DNA of 64,000 nt. Origin: Marinobacter sp. SS21 (GTDB lineage Bacteria > Pseudomonadota > Gammaproteobacteria > Pseudomonadales > Oleiphilaceae). Shown in pieces: positions 45,599-56,177 of this stretch (its first letter is position 1; each line of letters opens with the position of its first letter). The notes under the pieces were generated by a model. The model was not told where the DNA came from. It made no database searches and saw only the letters and a program-made list of their open reading frames with translations. Both the position numbers and the translations under genes were made by a program. The stretch covers positions 62,001 through 126,000 of the forward strand of contig NZ_JAQNDA010000004.1 of the NCBI RefSeq assembly GCF_028369065.1, given 5' to 3'.

Positions 45599-46390
45599 TT
45601 ATTCCACGTTGCGGGAATAGAAGATTTCCAGCATTTCCCGCTTCAGGCGCTCTTCGATGGACTGGGCCAGGGCCGGATCGAGGTCGCTGGCGTTGACCCC
45701 GAACACGTAGTTGTCGAGGTTGAACTCCTTCAGCATCATCTTGGTGTGGAACAGGTTTTCCTGGTACACGTTGACGTCGATCATCTGATAGGCGTTCTGG
45801 GTGTCCTCGGTCAGATAGTTCTGGATCGAGTTGATGTCGTGGTCAATGTAGTGCTTGGTGCCGTCCACGTCGCGGGTGAAACCGCGCACCCGGTAGTCCA
45901 CCGTGACCACGTCCGAGTCGAAGCTGTGAATCAGGTAGTTCAGTACCTTCAACGGCGAGATCAGGCCACAGGTGGACACGTCGATGTCAGCCCGGAAGGT
46001 GCTGATGCCCTCGTGAGGGTGGCTCTCCGGGTAGGTATGCACGGTGACGTGGCTCTTGTCCAGGTGAGCGACAATGGTGTCCGGCAGCGGGCCCGGGGAT
46101 TCCTCGTTGTTGGCTTCAGGGCCGGTCACCTCGTGCTCGGCGATCAGCATGGTCACCGAGGCGCCGTGGGGCTCGTAGTCCTGGCGGGCGATGTTGAGGA
46201 TGTTGGCGCCGATGATCTTGACCACGTCGGATAAAATCTGGGTCAGGCGTTCGGCGTTGTACATCTCGTCGATGTAGTCGATATAGGCCTTACGCTGCTC
46301 TTCGGTCTGTGCATAACAGATATCGTAGATATTGAAGCTCAACGACTTGGTCAGATTGTTGAAACCGTGTAATTGAAGTTTGGTTTCCAT
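45599..46390 (-). CDS. speD: S-adenosylmethionine decarboxylase proenzyme
   Basis: Makes decarboxylated SAM for spermidine synthesis. The 264-residue length equals that of the E. coli enzyme. [16 protein letters not shown] holds the Lys-Ser self-cleavage site that creates the pyruvoyl group. [27 protein letters not shown] and [18 protein letters not shown] are also diagnostic. I chose the ATG at 46390 ([12 protein letters not shown]) over the reading from 46435. With osmC and vfr it keeps the gene order found in Pseudomonas. Confidence 0.96.
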   Translation of the reverse strand: METKLQLHGFNNLTKSLSFNIYDICYAQTEEQRKAYIDYIDEMYNAERLTQILSDVVKIIGANILNIARQDYEPHGASVTMLIAEHEVTGPEANNEESPGPLPDTIVAHLDKSHVTVHTYPESHPHEGISTFRADIDVSTCGLISPLKVLNYLIHSFDSDVVTVDYRVRGFTRDVDGTKHYIDHDINSIQNYLTEDTQNAYQMIDVNVYQENLFHTKMMLKEFNLDNYVFGVNASDLDPALAQSIEERLKREMLEIFYSRNVE

Positions 46391-46731
46391 TTCAGCCCCC
46401 CCAATGATGGAGATGAATGACAATGACGCCGCCACCAGGGCGTGTCACCTCGGCCGCCACCGATTACTGACCGGATTCGAGGCTGTGTAAAAACCATTGT
46501 GCCTGGCCAGGCTAGCCGGCACTCATGGCGTTATTACTCAGCCTCCGTTGATCACCTTTTGCGCAGACCGGCGGAGAAGGGTGCGTATTATGCACATCGA
46601 ATATGGTGTTGGATAGAGTTTAGAAAAACATTTTAACCGCCGTCATTCCGGCGGCTGGAGCGTGGTCGGGATGGCCCCGGTAACGCGTTGTTTTTCCGGG
46701 CCAATCTGTGCCCGAAACCGCAGAGGAAATG
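46391..46731. other. Intergenic region with a repeat-like segment
   Basis: 341 bp between speD and the OsmC gene, no ORF. GTGTAAAAACCATTG at 46485-46499 matches the end of the element at 9405 (14 of 15). A hairpin near the right end is listed separately. Confidence 0.5.
46637..46654 (-). terminator. Terminator-like hairpin after the OsmC gene
   Basis: CCGCCG (46637-46642) pairs with CGGCGG (46649-46654). On the minus strand it is followed by a broken T-rich stretch, TTAAAATGTTTTT. Confidence 0.5.
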
Positions 46732-47154
46732 TCAGGCGGGGGCGTGGATTTCGTAACTGTGGGTGATCTCGACGCCGGCCTGTTCCAGCATGATGGAGGC
46801 GGAGCAGTATTTCTCCGCCGACAGGCTGACCGCGCGCTTGACCTGGTTCTCTTTCAGGTTGTTGCCGGTGACAATGAAGTGCAGATGGATCTTGGTGAAT
46901 ACCGCGGGAACCGCGTCGGCCCGCTCGGCTTCCAGTTCGGCGCGACAAGCGGTGACGTCCTGTCGGCTTTTCTGGAGGATGCTCATCACATCGAAGGACG
47001 AACAACCGCCCAGACCCATCAGCAGCATCTCCATCGGCCGAGGGCCGAGGTTGTTGCCGCCGTGATCGGGAGGCCCGTCCATCTGAACGCCGTGGCCGCT
47101 GCCGCTGGTGGCTTTGAAGCTGGCGTTGCCGGTCCAGTCAATGGTCGTCTTCAT
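46732..47154 (-). CDS. OsmC-family thiol peroxidase-like protein
   Basis: A 140-residue OsmC/Ohr-fold protein of the YhfA type. It has the catalytic cysteine in LLMGLGGCSSFDVMSIL and the second cysteine in SAEKYCSASIML. The protein starts MKTTIDWTG, with GGAGA upstream of the ATG at 47154; the long reading to 47475 crosses the divergent promoter region and is rejected. It lies next to crp/vfr, as in Pseudomonas. Confidence 0.92.
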   Translation of the reverse strand: MKTTIDWTGNASFKATSGSGHGVQMDGPPDHGGNNLGPRPMEMLLMGLGGCSSFDVMSILQKSRQDVTACRAELEAERADAVPAVFTKIHLHFIVTGNNLKENQVKRAVSLSAEKYCSASIMLEQAGVEITHSYEIHAPA

Positions 47155-47512
47155 CTGTAGGGTCTCCGCTGTATCAGGCCAGCGCCGGATGCTAGCACAT
47201 TTGCCCGGCCCCGACACCGTTTCGGAATTGGCGCCGACCCGGGCGGGAAGTCGCCGGGCTCCCTTCTCGTGAACAACTGTTCTATACTCCCTCAGGTTGC
47301 CGAAAAATGACCATCTTGTTATAAATTGCGTGGTTATACGTTGCGACGCCGAGGTGCCAACAAGAGCACTGTGGGCCGCCCAAACACCGTTCCTGCTCGA
47401 ACCGTTCCGCGAGCACCCGGTGGCCCGATGAAAGAAAGCGAACCCGCAAGGAAAGCAGGGCACATAAAACAACACCGGGACCCGCCAGCATTAAGGAGGC
47501 ATGACTCGCACT
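47155..47512. other. Control region between osmC-like gene and vfr
   Basis: 358 bp without a gene. Apart from the promoter at 47297-47325 I see no repeat or RNA gene. The vfr leader would be about 180 nt. Confidence 0.5.
47297..47325 (+). promoter_or_regulatory. Sigma70-type promoter of vfr
   Basis: TTGCCG, exactly 17 bp, TATAAA. This is the best promoter in the region and points at vfr. Confidence 0.55.
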
Positions 47513-48154
47513 ATGGCCACTATCGTCAAGCCGGTTGAGCAAAAGACCAAACATCTGGATTATTTTCTGTCGCAGTGCCATCGCAGGCGCTACCCCGCGA
47601 AAAGCACCATCATTTACGCCGGCGACAAGAGTGATTCCCTGTTCTATATCGTCAAAGGGTCGGTTACCGTCATCATTGAAGACGATGATGGCCGGGAAAT
47701 GATCATGGCCTACCTGAACGCCGGCGACTTTTTCGGCGAAATGGGGCTGTTTGACAACATGGATTCCCGCAGCGCCTGGGTGAAGGCCAAAAGCGAGTGC
47801 GAGGTGGCGGAAATCAGCTACACCAAATTCCGTGAGATCGCCCAGCAGGATCCACGGGTGCTGTACTTTATCGGTGAACAGATGGCCACCCGTCTGCGCC
47901 AGACCACCCGCAAGGTGGGCGACCTGGCGTTTCTGGACGTCACCGGCCGGGTGGCCCGCACCCTGCTGGACCTGTGCAAAGAGCCTGACGCCATGACCCA
48001 TCCCGACGGCATGCAGATCAAGATTACCCGTCAGGAAATCGGCCGTATTGTCGGCTGCTCCCGCGAAATGGTGGGCCGGGTGCTGAAGACGCTGGAAGAT
48101 CAGGGTCTGGTGCAGGTCAAAGGCAAAACCATGGTGGTATACGGCACCCGCTAA
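47513..48154 (+). CDS. vfr: CRP-family global regulator Vfr
   Basis: cAMP receptor protein homologue of 213 residues. The N-terminal cyclic-nucleotide domain has [37 protein letters not shown]; the C-terminal winged helix has [20 protein letters not shown] and [25 protein letters not shown], nearly identical to Pseudomonas Vfr as I remember it. The start is uncertain: AAGGAGG is 1 nt from the ATG at 47501 and 13 nt from the ATG at 47513. I use 47513 because it matches homologue length. It is divergent from the osmC-like gene. Confidence 0.93.
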   Translation: MATIVKPVEQKTKHLDYFLSQCHRRRYPAKSTIIYAGDKSDSLFYIVKGSVTVIIEDDDGREMIMAYLNAGDFFGEMGLFDNMDSRSAWVKAKSECEVAEISYTKFREIAQQDPRVLYFIGEQMATRLRQTTRKVGDLAFLDVTGRVARTLLDLCKEPDAMTHPDGMQIKITRQEIGRIVGCSREMVGRVLKTLEDQGLVQVKGKTMVVYGTR

Positions 48155-48175
48155 CGTTCACCGTCTCCCCGCCGG

Positions 48176-48778
48176 TCAGCCATCCAGCCTGCGCCATACC
48201 AGCAGGCGGTTGTTGGCCGGCATCTCGATGTCTTGCTCCAGAACCATTCCCACCTTGCTGGCCAGCGCGGTCAGGTCGTCGATGTCCCGTATCCCCATGC
48301 TGGCCTTCTGGCTCCGCAGGTACTGATCGAAGGCCTGGTTGGAGGCGCTGGTGAAATGGCCGTGGACATTGAACGGGCCATAGAGGCAAAACACACTCGC
48401 CGGCACCAGCAGCCGGGCAACGCCCCGGAACATGGCTTCAACCTCGGGCCAGGCCATGATATGGGCGGTGTTGGCGGAGAACACCGCCGCGGCGGCCGTC
48501 ACCGGCCAGGAGCTGGCGCTCACATCCAGCGCCAGCGGGGGGCGGATATTGTCCCGGTTGGCTTCGGCCAGCCAGGGTAGGCAATAAGCCTCCGCGCCGG
48601 GCTGATCGCTGGGCTGCCAGGTCAGGGTCGGCAGGGCTTCGGCAAAGCACACCGCATGCTGGCCGGTGCCGGTACCGATTTCCAATACCAGGCCGGCTTC
48701 GGGCAGCCATCGCCGTAACTGAGCCAGGATGGGGTGCTTGTTGTTCTCGCAGGCCTGGGAGAACGGCTTGTCGGTCAT
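48176..48778 (-). CDS. SAM-dependent methyltransferase, DUF938 family
   Basis: A 200-residue class I methyltransferase-like protein. Motif I is VLEIGTGTGQHAVCFAEALP; FSQACENNKHPIL at the N-terminus and FSANTAHIMAWPEVEAMFRG are hallmarks of DUF938. The target is unknown. The ATG at 48778 with GGAGAT was chosen over the reading from 48889, which overlaps the next gene upstream. Confidence 0.88.
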   Translation of the reverse strand: MTDKPFSQACENNKHPILAQLRRWLPEAGLVLEIGTGTGQHAVCFAEALPTLTWQPSDQPGAEAYCLPWLAEANRDNIRPPLALDVSASSWPVTAAAAVFSANTAHIMAWPEVEAMFRGVARLLVPASVFCLYGPFNVHGHFTSASNQAFDQYLRSQKASMGIRDIDDLTALASKVGMVLEQDIEMPANNRLLVWRRLDG

Positions 48779-48803
48779 CCCGGTGATCTCCGTGTCGGGT
48801 GGC

Positions 48804-49712
48804 TCAGGCGCGCGGACCGAAAGCGCGGTCAAGTTCCCGGATAAAACGAATGGGTTGGTCCAGTATAGGCATGTGCCCGCTGTTCTCAAACATCACCAAC
48901 CGGGAGTCTGGCAGCAGCTCGTGCATCCTGGCCTGGCCCTGCCAGGGATACATTTCCGAGTGGCGGCCGGTGATGATGGTGGTCGGCACCTGTAGGGAAG
49001 GCAGTAACGGCAGGAAATCGTAATCCCGTTCGGCGTAGGCACGCAGATGCTGGTACATGGTGTACCAGTTTTCCACCGGCACCAGCTGGTGGGCAACGGG
49101 CGGCCAGCGACTCAGACGCTGCGCACTCCATTTCATCCAAGGTCGGCTCAACGCCTTTGCCAGGAAACTGCCCAGATGCTCGTAAAACCGTTCCTTCTCG
49201 GCTTGCGGAAAGTCCTCGAAGCGGCTGCTGCGATCGGCGCCGGCGAGAAAGTCCAGGGTCGGCTGCCAGTCACGAATGCGCGCCGGGCCGTCTTCACCGA
49301 ACAGGCCCCAACGCCAGTCCGAGCCATGGGATACCCTCGGTGCCTGGTCAATGTGCAGGTAATGGCGAACCGCATCCGGGCCAAACAGTTCAAGATAGCG
49401 CAGCGCGGTAGTGGCGCCAAGGGAGATGCCGCCGAGGCGCACATCGCCGTCAGGGCAGTAGTGCTGGATTACCGCGTGCAGGTCCTGGGCATGGCTGCTG
49501 ACAACGCAGTCGTCGCTGCAGTCCAGGCGCGAGGAGCGGCCGAAACCCCGCAGGTCCGGCAGTATGAAGCGGTAGCGATGGGCCAGAGGCACTATCAGTG
49601 GCATCCAGTGCAGGCTGTCCATGCCGAAGCCATGGACCAGGATCACCACCGGGCCCCGACCGATCTCACGGACGTACAGCTTGCGATTATCGTGGGTGGT
49701 GATGCGCGCCAT
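48804..49712 (-). CDS. Alpha/beta hydrolase
   Basis: A 302-residue alpha/beta hydrolase. VILVHGFGMDSLHW is the oxyanion segment, LGGISLGATTALRYLELF carries the nucleophile serine (GISLG), an acid lies near TTIITGRHSEMYPW, and ENSGHMPILDQP holds the catalytic histidine. No signal peptide, no substrate clue. GGAGTCC precedes the ATG at 49712. It lies just upstream of the methyltransferase gene on the same strand. Confidence 0.87.
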   Translation of the reverse strand: MARITTHDNRKLYVREIGRGPVVILVHGFGMDSLHWMPLIVPLAHRYRFILPDLRGFGRSSRLDCSDDCVVSSHAQDLHAVIQHYCPDGDVRLGGISLGATTALRYLELFGPDAVRHYLHIDQAPRVSHGSDWRWGLFGEDGPARIRDWQPTLDFLAGADRSSRFEDFPQAEKERFYEHLGSFLAKALSRPWMKWSAQRLSRWPPVAHQLVPVENWYTMYQHLRAYAERDYDFLPLLPSLQVPTTIITGRHSEMYPWQGQARMHELLPDSRLVMFENSGHMPILDQPIRFIRELDRAFGPRA

Positions 49713-49808
49713 AAGGGGACTCCTGCATGATGGATTGGCTGCAGGCATGGTACGTGGCCTCCCAGCTCACGACCACGGAGGCTTAGGCCAAATGACGGGT
49801 GTAATGGG

Positions 49809-50885
49809 TCACTCGACAATGGCTACCGATTTGACCTGCAGCCACACCGGTTGTTCCGGGCTCAGCTCCAGGCGATGGACGGAACGGCTGGTGAGGCGGG
49901 CCAGTATCGGGGTGGGGCCCAGGGCAAGGCGTACCAGCGTCATGGCCGGATGCGCCTCGGTCGCCAGCTGCCTGACGGTGGCTGGCAGCAGGTTCTGGAT
50001 GCTTTGATCCGGGTGCGCGGCCAGGGCAATACTGACGTCCCGGGCCAGGATTCTGAGCCGAATAGGCTGGCCGATGTCGGTGCCGGGCTGGTCCCGGACC
50101 CACAGGCTGCCGCCGGCGAATTCGGCCCGGCACAGGTGCCAGCGCGGATCGCTCTCGCGGATCACCGCCGGAATGATCACCCCGGCGTCTTCCTCTTCGG
50201 CCAGCGGCAGATCCAGCCGTGACAGGATCTCGTTCAGCGGCCCCTGGGCCAGTACCCGACCATGGTCCATTAGCACCAGGTGATCGGCCAGACGGGCCAT
50301 TTCATCGGGCGAGTGGGTAACGTACAGCACCGGGATGGCGAGCTCGGCGTGCAGCCGCTCCAGATAGGGCAGGATGTCCAGCTTGCTCTGCCGGTCGAGG
50401 CCGGAGAGCGGCTCGTCCATCAGCAGCAACCGAGGACTGGTGAGCAGTGCCCGGGCGATGGCGACGCGCTGGCGCTGGCCGCCGGACAGCTGGTGCGGAC
50501 GGCGTTCCAGCAGATTGCTTAAACCTAGCCAGACTACCGCCTGGTCGAAGCCGATGCGACGCTGGCCGCGAGGAACCCGGCGGTAGCCGTAGTTGAGATT
50601 GCCGCGTACGGTCAGATGCGGGAACAGGCTGGCCTCCTGGAACACGTAGGCCAGCGGGCGCTGATGCACCGGGCGCCGGTGGTGGTTCTGTTGCCAGCAG
50701 TCGCCATTGACGCTGACATGGCCGTGCGCCGGTTGCAGGCCGGCCAGGCAGCGCAGCAGGGTGGTCTTGCCGCAGCCGGACGGGCCGTAGATCACCGTCA
50801 CCCCTCGGCCTGGCAGGGTCAGGTCGACGGCCAGGGTAAAGCGGTCGTGGTGACTGGTGAGCGTGGCACGAATGTGGTCGTTCAC
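49809..50885 (-). CDS. modC: Molybdate ABC transporter ATP-binding protein
   Basis: A 358-residue ATPase of the ModABC molybdate importer. Walker [11 protein letters not shown]-loop FQEAS, signature [15 protein letters not shown], Walker [13 protein letters not shown] and switch H in YVTHSPDEM. The C-terminal MOP-type domain (about 285-358) binds oxyanion and regulates transport in this family. I use the GTG at 50885, which overlaps the modB stop (GTGA); the open frame that runs to 51863 is a shadow of modB and modA. Confidence 0.94.
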   Translation of the reverse strand: MNDHIRATLTSHHDRFTLAVDLTLPGRGVTVIYGPSGCGKTTLLRCLAGLQPAHGHVSVNGDCWQQNHHRRPVHQRPLAYVFQEASLFPHLTVRGNLNYGYRRVPRGQRRIGFDQAVVWLGLSNLLERRPHQLSGGQRQRVAIARALLTSPRLLLMDEPLSGLDRQSKLDILPYLERLHAELAIPVLYVTHSPDEMARLADHLVLMDHGRVLAQGPLNEILSRLDLPLAEEEDAGVIIPAVIRESDPRWHLCRAEFAGGSLWVRDQPGTDIGQPIRLRILARDVSIALAAHPDQSIQNLLPATVRQLATEAHPAMTLVRLALGPTPILARLTSRSVHRLELSPEQPVWLQVKSVAIVE

Positions 50886-51558
50886 GGTCGCCACTCGCCG
50901 CCGCCCAGGCGACCGTTGATCAGGTACAGGCACAACAGCACCAGGAAGGCGAAGGCGATCATGCCGCCGGCCAGCCAATGGGCTTGGGCGTATTGCAGCG
51001 TTTCGACGTGGTCGTAGATGGCCACCGATAACACCTTGGTTTCGCCGGGAATGTTGCCGCCGATCATCAGCACCACGCCGAATTCGCCAATGGTGTGGGC
51101 GAAGGTCAGTACCGTGGCGGTGAGAAAGCCCGGTCGTGCCAGCGGTATGGCAACGGTGAAAAACCGGTCCCAGGGTGACGCGCCCAGGGTGCCCGCCACC
51201 TCCAGCATGCGTTCGCCGATGCCGGCGAAGGCGTTCTGCAAGGGCTGGACGGTGAACGGCAGCGAATAGATCACCGAGGCCACCACCAGACCCTCGAAGG
51301 TGAAGGGCAGGGTGCCCAGACCGAGGCTCTGGGTGAACTGGCCCACCGGGCCAGACGGCCCCATCAGGATCAGCAGGTAAAACCCCAGTACGGTGGGCGG
51401 CAGTACCAGCGGCATCGCCACAATTGCCGAGATCGGCTGGCGCAACCAATGCCGGCTGCGGGCCAGCCACCACGCCAGGGGTGTCGCCAGCACCAGTAGT
51501 ACCACGGTGGTGGTGGTGGCCAGTTTGAGGGTGAGCCAGACCGCTTGCCATTCTGCGG

Positions 51559-51562
<4 letters not shown>
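50882..51562 (-). CDS. modB: Molybdate ABC transporter permease
   Basis: A 226-residue inner-membrane permease. About five to six helices; the EAA loop [23 protein letters not shown] that contacts ModC is clear, as is [15 protein letters not shown] near the N-terminus. The ATG at 51562 overlaps the modA stop by 4 bp; the 114 extra codons to 51904 include the modA repeat in another frame (an RT repeat) and are not real. Confidence 0.94.
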
Positions 51563-52374
<812 letters not shown>

Positions 52375-52395
52375 GGCGGGCCTTCGAGTGCAGCG

Positions 52396-52404
52396 CGTTA
52401 TATA
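52396..52404. promoter_or_regulatory. Half-site resembling a ModE operator
   Basis: CGTTATATA, 21 bp upstream of the modA start, matches the inner half of the E. coli ModE palindrome (TATATAACG). The second half is poor, so binding is uncertain. Confidence 0.4.
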
Positions 52405-52453
52405 CGAATGAATACAATGGTAGGCGTCATCCTACGAGCTTTGCAACTGCGGT

Positions 52454-52831
52454 TCAATGTTGCTCATCGGGGTGGGGCGAGTGGGTGAGCGCGGTCAGCG
52501 CCTCCAGTTCCGGGCTGGATTGCAGGCGCTGTTCGAAGTCGCGATACAGCTGCAACACCTGTTGGCCCGTTGCTGACAGGCGGGCGCCACCGCCTCGCTT
52601 GCCGCCGGTGGCGGTGTCCACCAGCGGGGAGCTGAAGCAGCGATTCATGGTGTCCACCAGCAGCCAGGCTCGTCGGTAACTCATGTTCATGCGCTTGGCG
52701 GCGGCGGAGATCGATTGGGTCTGGTCGATCTGCTCCAGCAGTTCCGCCTTGCCCGGTCCCAGCGCAATCGCCTCGCCCAATTTCAGGCGCAGTCGCGGAG
52801 TCAGGGTTGGCTTGCGCATGGGGTCAGGCAT
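52454..52831 (-). CDS. ModE-like winged helix-turn-helix regulator
   Basis: A 125-residue protein with the N-terminal LysR-type winged helix of ModE: GEAIALGPGKAELLEQIDQTQSISAAAKRMNMSYRRAWLLVDTMN and GGKRGGGARLSATGQQVL. The molybdate-binding MOP domains of full ModE are missing, so metal sensing must be indirect or absent. It is immediately upstream of modABC on the same strand (79-bp gap), so it may be cotranscribed with and control it. Alternative ATG at 52819. Confidence 0.88.
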   Translation of the reverse strand: MPDPMRKPTLTPRLRLKLGEAIALGPGKAELLEQIDQTQSISAAAKRMNMSYRRAWLLVDTMNRCFSSPLVDTATGGKRGGGARLSATGQQVLQLYRDFEQRLQSSPELEALTALTHSPHPDEQH

Positions 52832-52913
52832 AACGGCAATCCCGGAGCGGATTTGGCAAACACAGTCATTCGCCAGACTAGACCGCTGGGCCAGGGTCCG
52901 GCAAGTCGGGGCG

Positions 52914-53855
52914 TCAGCCGCCGATCGGCGACATGGCGGGCCGGGATTGGGCGCTGGTCCGTGGCAGGCAGGTGAGCAGGTGCTGCCAGATTTCCCCGGC
53001 GTTGACCTCGTTGATCAGCTCGTGTCGGGCGCTGCTGTACAGGCGGAACGAGGCCACCGAGATCCCGGCTTGGTGCAGCGCCCGGCAATGCAGGCTCACG
53101 CCCCGGCCCATCTCGCCGACCGGATCGGCGCTGCCGGCAACCAGGTGCACCGGCAGATCCTTGCGCCACTGGCGCGGATCGATGCCGAGCATGCCGGTGA
53201 CAAAATCGTACCAGAGCTGGGTGGTGCACTCGAACCCGCAATATGGGTCGGCCAGGTAGCGGTCGACCTGGTCCGGGTCGCGGCTCAGCCAGTCGTGGCT
53301 GGTGCGGGTGGGCTGGAACTTTTTGTTGAAAGCGCCAAAGGTCATGTCGCCAATCAGTTTGCTGTGGTGGCGCGGTCCCCGCAGTGTGCGCAGGGTGCCG
53401 ATCAGCAGGCGCGAGGCGTGCAACTCGACACGGTGGATGCGGTTGGTGGCGCACAGCAGCAGGCTGTCGAGATGCTCGCCGTATTGCTGGGCGCAAGCCT
53501 GAGCGATGAACGAGCCCATGCTGTGACCAAACAGCGTGAGTGGTACCGCCGGGGCGAGGGTGCGGGCATAGCGGATGACCTGATGCAGGTCGTCCACCAC
53601 TTTCTGCCAGCCATCACGGTCGGCGTAATGGCCACGTGCCTCAACCGGGCAGTGGGGGCCATGACCGCGGTGGTCCAGCGCCACCACCAGGATGCCCTGG
53701 GCGTTGAGCCACTGGGCCAGCGGTGCGTAGCGGGCACCGTGCTCAGCCATGCCGTGGGAAATCACCAGTACGGCTCGGGGCTGATCGGTACGCCAGGTCT
53801 TAACCGGAATGCGGTGGCTGTCGCTGGCAATCAGGAAGGTCTCTTGGTAACTCAT
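52914..53855 (-). CDS. Alpha/beta hydrolase, monoacylglycerol lipase/lysophospholipase-like
   Basis: A 313-residue serine hydrolase of the Hydrolase_4 family. VLVISHGMAEHGARYAPLAQWLNAQGILVVALDHRGHGPH is the family N-terminal signature; the nucleophile is in LFGHSMGSFIA, the acid in LVAGSADPVGEMG, and the histidine in YSSARHELINE. It lacks a signal peptide. The likely substrates are monoacylglycerols or lysophospholipids, by family. Confidence 0.88.
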   Translation of the reverse strand: MSYQETFLIASDSHRIPVKTWRTDQPRAVLVISHGMAEHGARYAPLAQWLNAQGILVVALDHRGHGPHCPVEARGHYADRDGWQKVVDDLHQVIRYARTLAPAVPLTLFGHSMGSFIAQACAQQYGEHLDSLLLCATNRIHRVELHASRLLIGTLRTLRGPRHHSKLIGDMTFGAFNKKFQPTRTSHDWLSRDPDQVDRYLADPYCGFECTTQLWYDFVTGMLGIDPRQWRKDLPVHLVAGSADPVGEMGRGVSLHCRALHQAGISVASFRLYSSARHELINEVNAGEIWQHLLTCLPRTSAQSRPAMSPIGG

Positions 53856-53920
53856 GGTGGGCAGTCCGTTGCAGTGAAGGCACAGTTTAACACCTTCAGG
53901 GTCAGGGGGATGAGAACCGG

Positions 53921-53940
53921 GTTAATCAGAGGCTCCTTAA
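53921..53940 (+). repeat. 20-bp dispersed repeat, copy 2
   Basis: GTTAATCAGAGGCTCCTTAA, identical to 43885-43904. It lies in the 141-bp gap between the lipase and desaturase genes. Confidence 0.75.
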
Positions 53941-53996
53941 ATTCCACCGCCGGCGCTGAGGGCCGGCGGCTGCTCCTGCCAGGCATCAGCGCTGGC

Positions 53997-54923
53997 TCAG
54001 TCCGCGTCCTGGCGGCGCCACTCCGGCGGGTGCCACAGGCGTCTTAGCCGCTCCAGCCAGTTTGTCGAGCGGGCCATGTCACGGAACAGGTCGACGTACT
54101 CGTGGGTCCACAGGGTGATCAGCCGGTTATCCGGAACGGGGGTGGTGATGCCGTACTCGGGCGGATTCTGGGTGTCTTCGGCGACGAAGGTGCCAAACAG
54201 TCGGTCCCAGACGATCAGTACGCCGCCGTAGTTATGGTCGATGTAGCACGGATTACGGCCATGGTGGACCCGGTGGTGGCTGGGGGTATTGAAGATCAGT
54301 TCGATGCCGCGCGGTAACCGGTCCACCAGGGTGGTGTGGATAAAGAACTGATACACCAGCGACAGCGCGTAGGCCACGCCAATCCACACCGGATTGAAAC
54401 CGATCAGTGCCAGCGGCAGGTAGAAGATCCAGGCGCCATTGAAGATGTTGGTGGCGTTCTGGCGCATGGCGGTGGAGAAGTTCATCCGTTGCGACGAATG
54501 GTGCACCACGTGGGCGGCCCAGAACCAGCGCATGCGATGACTGCAACGGTGCATCCAGTAGAAACAGAACTCCACCCCGACAAAGGTCAGGGCGCCGGTT
54601 AGCCAGTTCAGTTCCAGATCCAGCAGTCGGTGGTGGTACAGCCAGGCGTACACCGGAAAGGCGATGATGCCGGCAAACAGCAGTTCGGTGATCTGGTAGC
54701 CGGCGCCGAGGGCGAAGTTGCGGATCGCCTCGGCCGTGTTCATGCGCTGCTGGTCGTGGCGGAGCTTCCGGTATTCCCAGCCAGCCAGCAGCAGAAACAC
54801 TGGGGTGGCGAACACGAAGATCAGCTGGCGTTCGTCCAGGGCCAGCCACGGGGACAGGGCTTGCCAGAGTGGCAGCAGGCCACTTTGTTCCAGTACGGAA
54901 AGCATCATGTCGGTCAGGGTCAC
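53997..54923 (-). CDS. Sterol desaturase/fatty acid hydroxylase superfamily protein
   Basis: A 308-residue integral membrane di-iron enzyme. Several helices surround the histidine clusters HRCSH, HVVHHSS and HRVHHGR, the eight-His pattern of the superfamily. Bacterial members act on fatty acids, carotenoids or ether lipids; sterols are unlikely here. It is divergent from an AraC-family gene that may regulate it. Confidence 0.9.
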   Translation of the reverse strand: MTLTDMMLSVLEQSGLLPLWQALSPWLALDERQLIFVFATPVFLLLAGWEYRKLRHDQQRMNTAEAIRNFALGAGYQITELLFAGIIAFPVYAWLYHHRLLDLELNWLTGALTFVGVEFCFYWMHRCSHRMRWFWAAHVVHHSSQRMNFSTAMRQNATNIFNGAWIFYLPLALIGFNPVWIGVAYALSLVYQFFIHTTLVDRLPRGIELIFNTPSHHRVHHGRNPCYIDHNYGGVLIVWDRLFGTFVAEDTQNPPEYGITTPVPDNRLITLWTHEYVDLFRDMARSTNWLERLRRLWHPPEWRRQDAD

Positions 54924-55087
54924 GGGGAGGGCCCTCTTGCAAATTTTGGGAATCGCCGAAGCGCACTGTTGTTGTTGATGTGCCTATTCTTGTGCTTTTA
55001 TGTCGGTATTGATTGACGATTGACGACGCCATTTTGACCAAAGGCGTCAAGGCGCTCGACGGTGTGGCGGAAAACGAAGGAGGCGAT

Positions 55088-56104
55088 GTGGCGGTCATCA
55101 GGGTGACTGGGGCTTGGGTGGGGCTGTTGTCTGACTGGCTCGACCGGGAAGGGATAGAGGCGCGCTCGCTGCGGGCGGCGCTGGCGCGTTGGGCCAGTGA
55201 GGAGAATGTGCCGGTGCCGGTGTGGCGGCAGATGCTGGTAGAGGCCAGGGCCCTGGTGCCGAATCGGGTGGCGCCGGAGTTGGCGATTGGCTCCGGGGTG
55301 AGCCCGGGGCATGTGGGGGTGCTGGGTTATCTGGTGTTGGCCGCGGACACCCTGGGCGAGGCGATGCTGGCGTACCAGCGCTACGAAACCCTGTTCTACG
55401 GCACCCGTTTGGCCGAGGTGGAACTGTTGGGGCGGGAAGCGGAGATTCGTTGGCCTCCGGCGGAACAGGAGCTGGGACAGCAAGCCGACGGTGTTGCCAT
55501 CGCCGCCCTGGTTACCTTCCTGCGCCGGCAGCTGGACGAATCGCCGCCGCCCTCCGGTATCAGCTTCATGGGCTCGGTGAGTGACGCCGCCGCCGAGACC
55601 TACGAGGCTTTTTTCGATTGCCCGATCCGCTGGCAAGACAGTCACGTGCGGGTGCGATTTCCGGTGGAGTATCTGGCCATCCCCATGCCCCGGCGGGATC
55701 CTGCCCTGCGGGCGGTGCTTGATCGTCAGGCCCAGGCGCTGCTGCGGGCGTTACCGGCGAGCTCGGCGGTGGAACGTCAGTTACAGCAGGTTCTGTTGCG
55801 GCTGCTGGCGGAAGGGGAGCCGACCCTGGTTCGTGCCGCCGACGCCATGCACATGTCCGCCCGCACCTTGCAGCGCAAGCTGGGCAGCCATGGCCTGAGC
55901 TGGCAGCAGTGGCTGGACCGCAGTCGCGAACAGCTGGCGCGCCAGTACCTGGACGATGTCTCCCTGTCGTTGACCGATGTCGCCCTGTTGCTGGGGTTCT
56001 CGGAGCAAAGTGCCTTCACCCGCGCGTTCCGGCGCTGGACCGGCTGCTCTCCCGGCCGTGTCCGTCGCGCCGGCGCCGGGGCATTGCGCCCCGACAGCCC
56101 CTGA
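55088..56104 (+). CDS. AraC-family transcriptional regulator (OruR/GbdR-like layout)
   Basis: A 338-residue regulator. The N-terminal half is an Arabinose_bd-type domain (VLGYLVLAADTLGEAMLAYQRYETLF is characteristic). The C-terminal AraC double helix-turn-helix spans about 235-330 with MHMSARTLQRKLGSHGLSWQQWLD and LSLTDVALLLGFSEQSAFTRAFRRWTGCSPGRVR. I chose GTG 55088, which has AAGGAGG four bases before it; a TTG at 55013 would add 25 residues without support. Probable target: the divergent desaturase gene. Confidence 0.88.
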   Translation: MAVIRVTGAWVGLLSDWLDREGIEARSLRAALARWASEENVPVPVWRQMLVEARALVPNRVAPELAIGSGVSPGHVGVLGYLVLAADTLGEAMLAYQRYETLFYGTRLAEVELLGREAEIRWPPAEQELGQQADGVAIAALVTFLRRQLDESPPPSGISFMGSVSDAAAETYEAFFDCPIRWQDSHVRVRFPVEYLAIPMPRRDPALRAVLDRQAQALLRALPASSAVERQLQQVLLRLLAEGEPTLVRAADAMHMSARTLQRKLGSHGLSWQQWLDRSREQLARQYLDDVSLSLTDVALLLGFSEQSAFTRAFRRWTGCSPGRVRRAGAGALRPDSP

Positions 56105-56177
56105 GGTAAAAGGTTGGGGCAAGCGGCTCGGGGCCGTGAAGCTGTGAGGCGAAGACCTGTGGAGGCAGAGGAAAGCT

